Assembly: GCA_905221605.1 (NCBI GenBank)
Contig: CAJNDS010000813.1
Location: forward strand, 405,001-469,000
Length of the DNA: 64,000 bases
Reading direction: 5' to 3'
Origin: Symbiodinium natans
Taxonomy: Eukaryota; Sar; Dinophyceae; Suessiales; Symbiodiniaceae
Shown: one piece after another, positions 59,441-64,000 of the stretch
Position numbering within the stretch: the stretch's first letter is position 1
Layout: each line of letters starts with the position of its first letter
The notes under the pieces: generated by a model
Seen by the model: the letters and a program-made list of their open reading frames with translations, nothing else
The model's database searches: none
Told to the model about the DNA's origin: nothing
Position numbers and translations under genes: made by a program

Positions 59441-60510
59441 AACCCTAAACCCTAAACCCCTAAGCCTTAAACCCTAAACCCCCCAACCCAAAGCCTGAAA
59501 CCCTAAACCCTAAACCCTAAACCCGAAACCCCTAAGCCTTAAACCCTAGAACCCCCGAAAGCCAGAAGCCTTGGCCAGAAGCTGAAGCTTGGCCTCTCGC
59601 TCCGCTTCGCCGGCGACGACTTCGAGCGGAAGTGGTTCGAGGCGTGTGTTAGGGTTTAGGGTTTAGGGTTTGGGGTTTAGGGTTTAGGGTTTAGGGTTTA
59701 GGGTTTAGGGTTTAGGGTTTAGGGTTCAAGCACGAAACTCCTAAACCCCCAAAACCCTAAAGCCCCTAAACCCCACACCCTGAAGCCCTTAAACCCCAAA
59801 GCCCGAAATCTGGGGTTCCAAGAGGGTTGAGGGTTTTAGGAGTTGAGGGCTGAACCCTAAACCCTAAACCCCAAACCCCAAACCCGAAACCTTAAACCCC
59901 AAACCCTAAGCCCCAAGCCAGAAAACCGCAGGACAGCTACCCAAAGAGCAAACGCCGGGGTGCGGTGATACTGGCCATGGCCCCTCGGAGTATTTTTGAA
60001 CCGGTTAGGGTTTAGGGTTCAGGGTTCAGGGTTCAGGGTTTAGGGTTTAGGGTTTAGGGTTGAGGGTTGAGGGTTGAGGGTTTAGCGTTTCGGGTTTAGG
60101 GTGCCTTCAAACCCGGGTTTTGCAGTTTGGGGGGTGGGGGTTCCCAAGCCTGTTGCCCCGCGGGCTATACGCTCCTAAGCCCATGGGTTTGGGGCCAGGG
60201 TTGGGGTTCAAGGTTTGGGCTATAAGGCTTATAGGGTTGAGGATTCCGGGGTTTTGCACGGAGGGAGCTGATGATTAATTTTTGCAGGGGCGAACTTGTC
60301 CCCAAACGGGTCACTGCTTTGAACAGACCCCGTCTTTGTCTACACCCCTAGGCCCCTGACGGGCAGTCATGCAAGCTCTACCAGGCTCTACCCTCAGCCC
60401 CAGGTAAGGCCCAAATAAGGGTTTAGGGTTCAGGACTTAAAAGTGTTGCGGTGGCCTTATTTTAAAATTTAGGTAGACCCAGGTAGACTCTATGCCCAGA
60501 CCCCTGGGAG
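59441..60510. other. Telomere-like patches and unique sequence; no supported gene
   Basis: TTTAGGG array at 59,648-59,728 (about 11 units), TTCAGGG/TTTAGGG/TTGAGGG at 60,005-60,100, and CCCTAAA/CCCCAAA patches at 59,850-59,920. Confidence 0.6.
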
Positions 60511-60513
60511 GAT

Positions 60514-60596
60514 CCAAAAAGTAGAACCCCCCTACATGGTACCCTATACCACTATTAGGTCATTCTTCGGAACCCTTAGAGGTCTTTACTTTTTGG
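60514..60596. mobile_element. Small MITE-like inverted repeat element
   Basis: CCAAAAAGTA at the left and TACTTTTTGG at the right are exact inverted 10-mers enclosing ~63 bp, with weaker similarity inward (GAACCCCCCT against AGAGGTC). No target duplication was identified. Confidence 0.6.
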
Positions 60597-60823
60597 CTCA
60601 GGGGTGTGGGTAGACCCTAAGCCCTACCAAACGAGGATCCCAGAAAGATCCAAGGTCGCGGTAGGGATGATCGCGGATCGGGCCTACTCCATCCACGAGC
60701 TCAGCACCTGCAGCGGAGGACTTCGGGGGCTTAAGTTTTGGGGTTTAGGCCTTGGGGTTAGGGCTGTTTGGGGGTTTAAGGAACCATTTGTGCGGCACGC
60801 AGTCAGCGAAGCAAACGCTTCAT

Positions 60824-60879
<56 letters not shown>

Positions 60880-60905
60880 AACAAAAAAGAAAGAAAGAAA
60901 GAAAG
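60824..60905 (+). repeat. (GAAA)n microsatellite
   Basis: About 20 GAAA units with one AACAAAAAAG interruption. Lys/Glu- or Phe/Leu/Ser-repeat frames here are artefacts. Confidence 0.95.
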
Positions 60906-61517
60906 TGGGGGGCTGGGGTCTAGGGTTGATTGGGGCCTTTTTCGGGGCCCCCAATCAGACATGGAAACTTCCGACCCAGCAACATGAGAATGTGCTGCAA
61001 GGCAAATGGCCAGGTGGGTCTCATTGCAGCGCTTTAGGCTAATGCCCGGTAAACCCCGCAGGCTTGGGAAGGTTTACTGGGAGAGTGAGCGGTACAAGCA
61101 AATTTGCGGATCGCCTCTTGCTGCCTAGACCCTATCCCCTATAACACCCCCTGCCAAGCCCTAAACTCTCTGCAAACCCCCAAAAGCCCCAACCCCCCCC
61201 CCCCCCCCCCAAAACCTTTTCATACCCGTACCGCAACAACAGTACTTGAAAGAACCGATCGCCTTGAAAACGCCAACACCTCTTAGGCTTTTGACTTAGT
61301 ACGTAGGGTTGTAGTGGTGGGTGATGGGGGATTCTAATCAAGGTATAGGGGATACTGGGTAGATTGTGTTTTGGTCAAAAGAGCTGCCAAGTGAGCCTAA
61401 GCCCCAAACCCTAAGCCCGAAACCCAAGGGCTCCGAGTGACCCCCCAAAGCGCTGGCAAGCCAACTTAATTGCCAGAGCGTCCTGAACCTTCTCCCGAAA
61501 CTAAACCCTAAACCCCA
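60906..61517. other. No supported gene
   Basis: Unique sequence. A C16-like run lies at 61,193-61,210. TTTTGACTTAGTACG and GTCAAAAGAGCTGCCAAGT words are related to the hairpin at 45,311. Confidence 0.5.
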
Positions 61518-61827
61518 AATTTAAGAGCCTCCGGCTCAAAGCCGCCGACCCCGCTGGAGCATAGTTGAGACCCGCTCGCATGGAAGATCATCCCGGCAGA
61601 GTTCGTGAATCGTTTGGGGGGGGTAGGGGGTAGCACCAGGACAAGCTCAAGCCAAAAGAAGGTGGGTGGGGGTGGGGGGGGGAGGGGTGGGGGGGGGGGG
61701 TGGGGGGGTGGGTTGGGGGGGGGTGGGGGAGGGGGGGGGTTGGGGGGGGGGGGGGGGTGGGGGTTGGGTGTTGGGGGGGGGGTGGGGGGGGTGGGGGGGG
61801 GGGTGGGGGGGTGGGGGGGGGTGGGGG

Positions 61828-61858
<31 letters not shown>

Positions 61859-62130
61859 GGTTGGGGGGGGGGCAGGGGGGGGTGGGGGGAGGGGCGGGAA
61901 CGCTGATTTTGCTGAGGGCGCCCCTACCCCCCCGTGCTGAACCCCTGTTTACGCTGTGCGGGTGGCGCGGTCCTCCACGAAAAAATTGTGCACCGACCCC
62001 CCCCCCCACCCCCCCCCCCCCCCCCCCCCTCCCCCCCCCACCCCCCCCGCGTTTTGGGGGGGTAAGGAGGGAAAGAGGGAGGTTTCACCTCCTTTTCCCA
62101 TCCAACACGCCGCCAGGGTCGGCGGACCCC
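61518..62130. repeat. Duplicated block, long version with expanded G and C tracts
   Basis: The same landmarks as 59,165-59,440, but the G-rich tract is ~290 bp (61,612-61,900; G runs with single T, A or C). An additional ~95-bp stretch and a ~55-bp C-rich tract (61,996-62,050) precede GCGTTTTGGGGGGGTAAGG. Frames encoding polyglycine or polyproline are products of the tract. Confidence 0.88.
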
Positions 62131-62920
62131 AAACCCTAAACCCCAAACCCCAAACCCCAAACCCTAAACCTTGAATCCTAAACCCTAAACCGCAGATGGC
62201 TGGTGGGTGCGCAAGCTCGTGGAAGTCGTCTCCATGATCGTTCTCTCGAAGGTGGCTTGAGGGAGGGCCCCTAAACTCGACAACCGGTTTAGGGTTTAGG
62301 GTTTAGGGTTTCAGCTTCCCGCACTCCTCCCCCTTCCCTCCAACATGAATCTATGTTTCCCCTTACCCTTGTTTCTAGAGATCCGAAGTAGGGGCCTTCA
62401 TGAATTTAGATGGTGTATATCAGGATTATGTAGCAAGGGACCCCAATAAAGGGCCCACCCTGGAAAGAGCAGTCCCATCCATGGTTCTGCCGGGGCTTTG
62501 GGGAGCCGGTTTGATACCCTTCATCCACAAACCCAACACCCCAAAACCCAAAACCCAAAACTCAAAACCCAAAACCCTAAACCCTAAACCCTAAACCCCA
62601 AACATTCCTCAACCCGAAACGTAAATCCCTCAACCCTAAGCCTTATGCACTCCCGAAGCCCTAAACCCTCGAACCCGTCATAAAGCCCTTGAGCCTTTGA
62701 ACCCCACTGAACCCTAAAGCCCTTCAACCCTAAGGCTCTAATCCCTAAACCATAAACCCTAAACCCCAAACCCTAAACCCTAAACTCTAAACCCTATACC
62801 CTATCCCCTAAACCGAAACCCTCTACCCTATACCCTAGACCCTAAACCCGCAACCCTTGAGCGCCGGAACCCTCAGACACACAAGCCCCCGATCCAACTC
62901 AAGGCCCTAGGTACTATCTG
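62131..62920. other. No supported gene
   Basis: Telomere-like CCCTAAA/CCCCAAA words at 62,125-62,190 and 62,560-62,600, and decayed CCCTAAACC words through 62,600-62,870. A 64-codon plus-strand frame (62,400-62,594) has no motif. Confidence 0.5.
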
Positions 62921-62925
62921 CTTAA

Positions 62926-62993
62926 GGTTTAGGGTTTAGGGTTTAGGGTTTGGGGTTTAGGGTTTAGGGTTTAGGGTTTAGGGCTTAGGGCTC
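62926..62993 (+). repeat. Interstitial telomeric array (TTTAGGG), about 9 units
   Basis: One TTTGGGG and one CTTAGGG unit; otherwise pure. Confidence 0.92.
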
Positions 62994-63116
62994 AAGACCC
63001 ACCAAAAAATTGGCAGAATGATCCCTACATTGCCCTGATAGGGAAGACTGTCTCTTCGGTTTTTTTTTGGGTGGCTCTTAAGCATTGCAGTCCTAAACTC
63101 TAAACCCCAAGCCCTG

Positions 63117-63246
63117 AGCCCTAAACCCTAAGCCCTAAGCCCTAAGCCCTAAGCCCTAAGCCCTAAGCCCTAAGCCCTAAGCCCTAAGCCCTAAGCCCTA
63201 AGCCCTAAGCCCTAAGCCCTAAGCCCTAAGCCCTAAGCCCTAAACC
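63117..63246 (-). repeat. CCCTAAG-variant array, about 17 units
   Basis: Seventeen or so CCCTAAG units in near-perfect tandem, bounded by single CCCTAAA units. This is the longest homogenised variant array in the window. Confidence 0.95.
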
Positions 63247-63332
63247 CGCCAGGTGTTCTTTTTTCTCACCATCCTCCTGCCGAATGCCGATCCATCCAAG
63301 GGGGCATGGGCCGCACCCCGGGTTCATTCATG

Positions 63333-63810
63333 TAGGGTTTAGGGTTTAGGGTTCAGGGTTCAGGGTTTAGGGTTTAGGGTTTAGGGTTTAGGGTTTAGGG
63401 TTTAGGGTTAGGGTTTCAGGGTTTAGGGTTTTGGGTTTAGGGTTTAGGGTTCAGGGTTTAGGGTTTAGGGTTTAGGGTTAGGGTTTCAGGGTTCAGGGTT
63501 TAGGGTTTAGGGTTTAGGGTTTAGGGTTTTAGGGTTTCCGGGTTTTAGGGGTTAGGATTTAGGGTTCAGGGTTTCAGGGGTTTTAGGGTTTAGGGTTTCA
63601 GGGTTCAGGGTTTCGGCGGTTTGAGGGTTTTAGGGCTTAGGGTTTCAGGGTTCAGGCTTCAGGGTTCAGGGTTTCAGGGCTTTAGGGCTTCAGGCTTTCA
63701 GGCTTGCAGGGTTTCAGGGTTTGGAGCTCGGGGGTTATGGGTTTCGGGGCTTTTTGGCTTCAGGGGTTTAGGGTTTAGGGTTTAGGGTTTAGGGTTTAGG
63801 GTTTAGGGAG
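63333..63810 (+). repeat. Long TTTAGGG/TTCAGGG/TTTCAGGG mosaic
   Basis: Nearly 500 bp of telomere-like units. A ~75-bp block (TTCAGGG, TTTAGGG repeats, TTAGGGTTTCAGGG) recurs at 63,350-63,425 and 63,447-63,497. It degrades rightward into GCTTCAGG/TTTCAGG words and ends in six pure TTTAGGG units (63,768-63,808). Confidence 0.92.
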
Positions 63811-64000
63811 GCTTAGGGTGTTGGAATGTGGGATTGGGCTGCAAGGGCTTCGGAGTTTAAGGGTTTACAGGGGGGTCTTAAGGTTGAGGGTCTGGGTGTG
63901 TTAGGAGTCTTCAAAGCTTGTCCATTTGTTGGGGTGCTTCGGGCTTGCCCTAAACCCTAATTCCCTAAGCCCTAAACCCTACATTCTTCCCTGGGGTCCC

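Noticed and set aside
60684-61042. Lys/Glu- and Phe/Leu/Ser-repeat ORFs
   Set aside because: They read through the (GAAA)n microsatellite.
61605-62174. Long glycine-rich and proline-rich ORFs on both strands
   Set aside because: Products of the G and C tracts; any frame through such tracts stays open.
62926-63960. The window's right end as a true chromosome end
   Set aside because: Arrays occur in both orientations, are interrupted by unique sequence and do not reach the last bases in uniform repeat; interstitial arrays fit better.

Overview
The window looks like nuclear DNA of a dinoflagellate, most probably close to the Symbiodiniaceae/Suessiales. The evidence is: plant-type telomeric heptamers (TTTAGGG/CCCTAAA) scattered in both orientations over the right two thirds; a complete Ty1/copia retrotransposon with an unusual C-terminal extension that I associate with dinoflagellate copia elements; an ISXO2/Merlin-like transposase remnant; very low gene density; and many satellites and foldback elements. 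The genus is inference from memory of such genomes, not from a search.

Left third (1-21,100). A transposase fragment (76-558) is followed by a 149/159-bp satellite (1,416-3,185), a second complex repeat (3,190-4,310), a ~57-bp tandem repeat and a long foldback repeat (4,981-5,238). Then comes the best-defined object, a full-length copia element on the minus strand (6,641-16,016). It has two 399-bp LTRs that read identical, a 5-bp target duplication GAAGA, an abutting tRNA primer-binding site, an intact gag-protease ORF, and a pol ORF in the -1 frame joined by a candidate slippery heptamer. Pol carries integrase, reverse transcriptase, RNase H and an extra domain whose motif order recalls cytosine-5 methyltransferases. 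Between protease and integrase lies a same-strand overlapping ORF of 464 codons that looks like the true coding frame there. The element interrupts a coiled-coil host ORF: across the empty site the frame continues into a second conserved-looking segment.

Upstream on the minus strand (17,693-21,093) is a large unrecognised protein gene broken by at least three frame changes. Part of it has a diverged paralogue at about 22,100-22,260. A region of its product weakly resembles the 464-codon ORF inside the copia element.

Middle (21,290-44,800). A (GGGCAGTGAA)n minisatellite leads into two long, diverged, head-to-tail copies of a ~10-11-kb unit (about 23,140-33,130 and 33,470-44,805), punctuated by telomeric arrays; a short third-copy fragment lies at ~45,600. 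Comparing the copies exposes insertions present in only one of them, including a ~92-bp MITE with an 8-bp target duplication.

Right (44,800-64,000). This is a mosaic of telomere-like arrays in both orientations (TTTAGGG, TTTGGGG and CTTAGGG variants), head-to-head junctions, several MITE/foldback families, microsatellites and a duplicated block with expanded G/C tracts. I find no convincing protein gene there. Functional units are therefore the copia element, the host ORF it broke, the decayed large gene and a few small conserved ORFs; everything else is repeat or unassigned.
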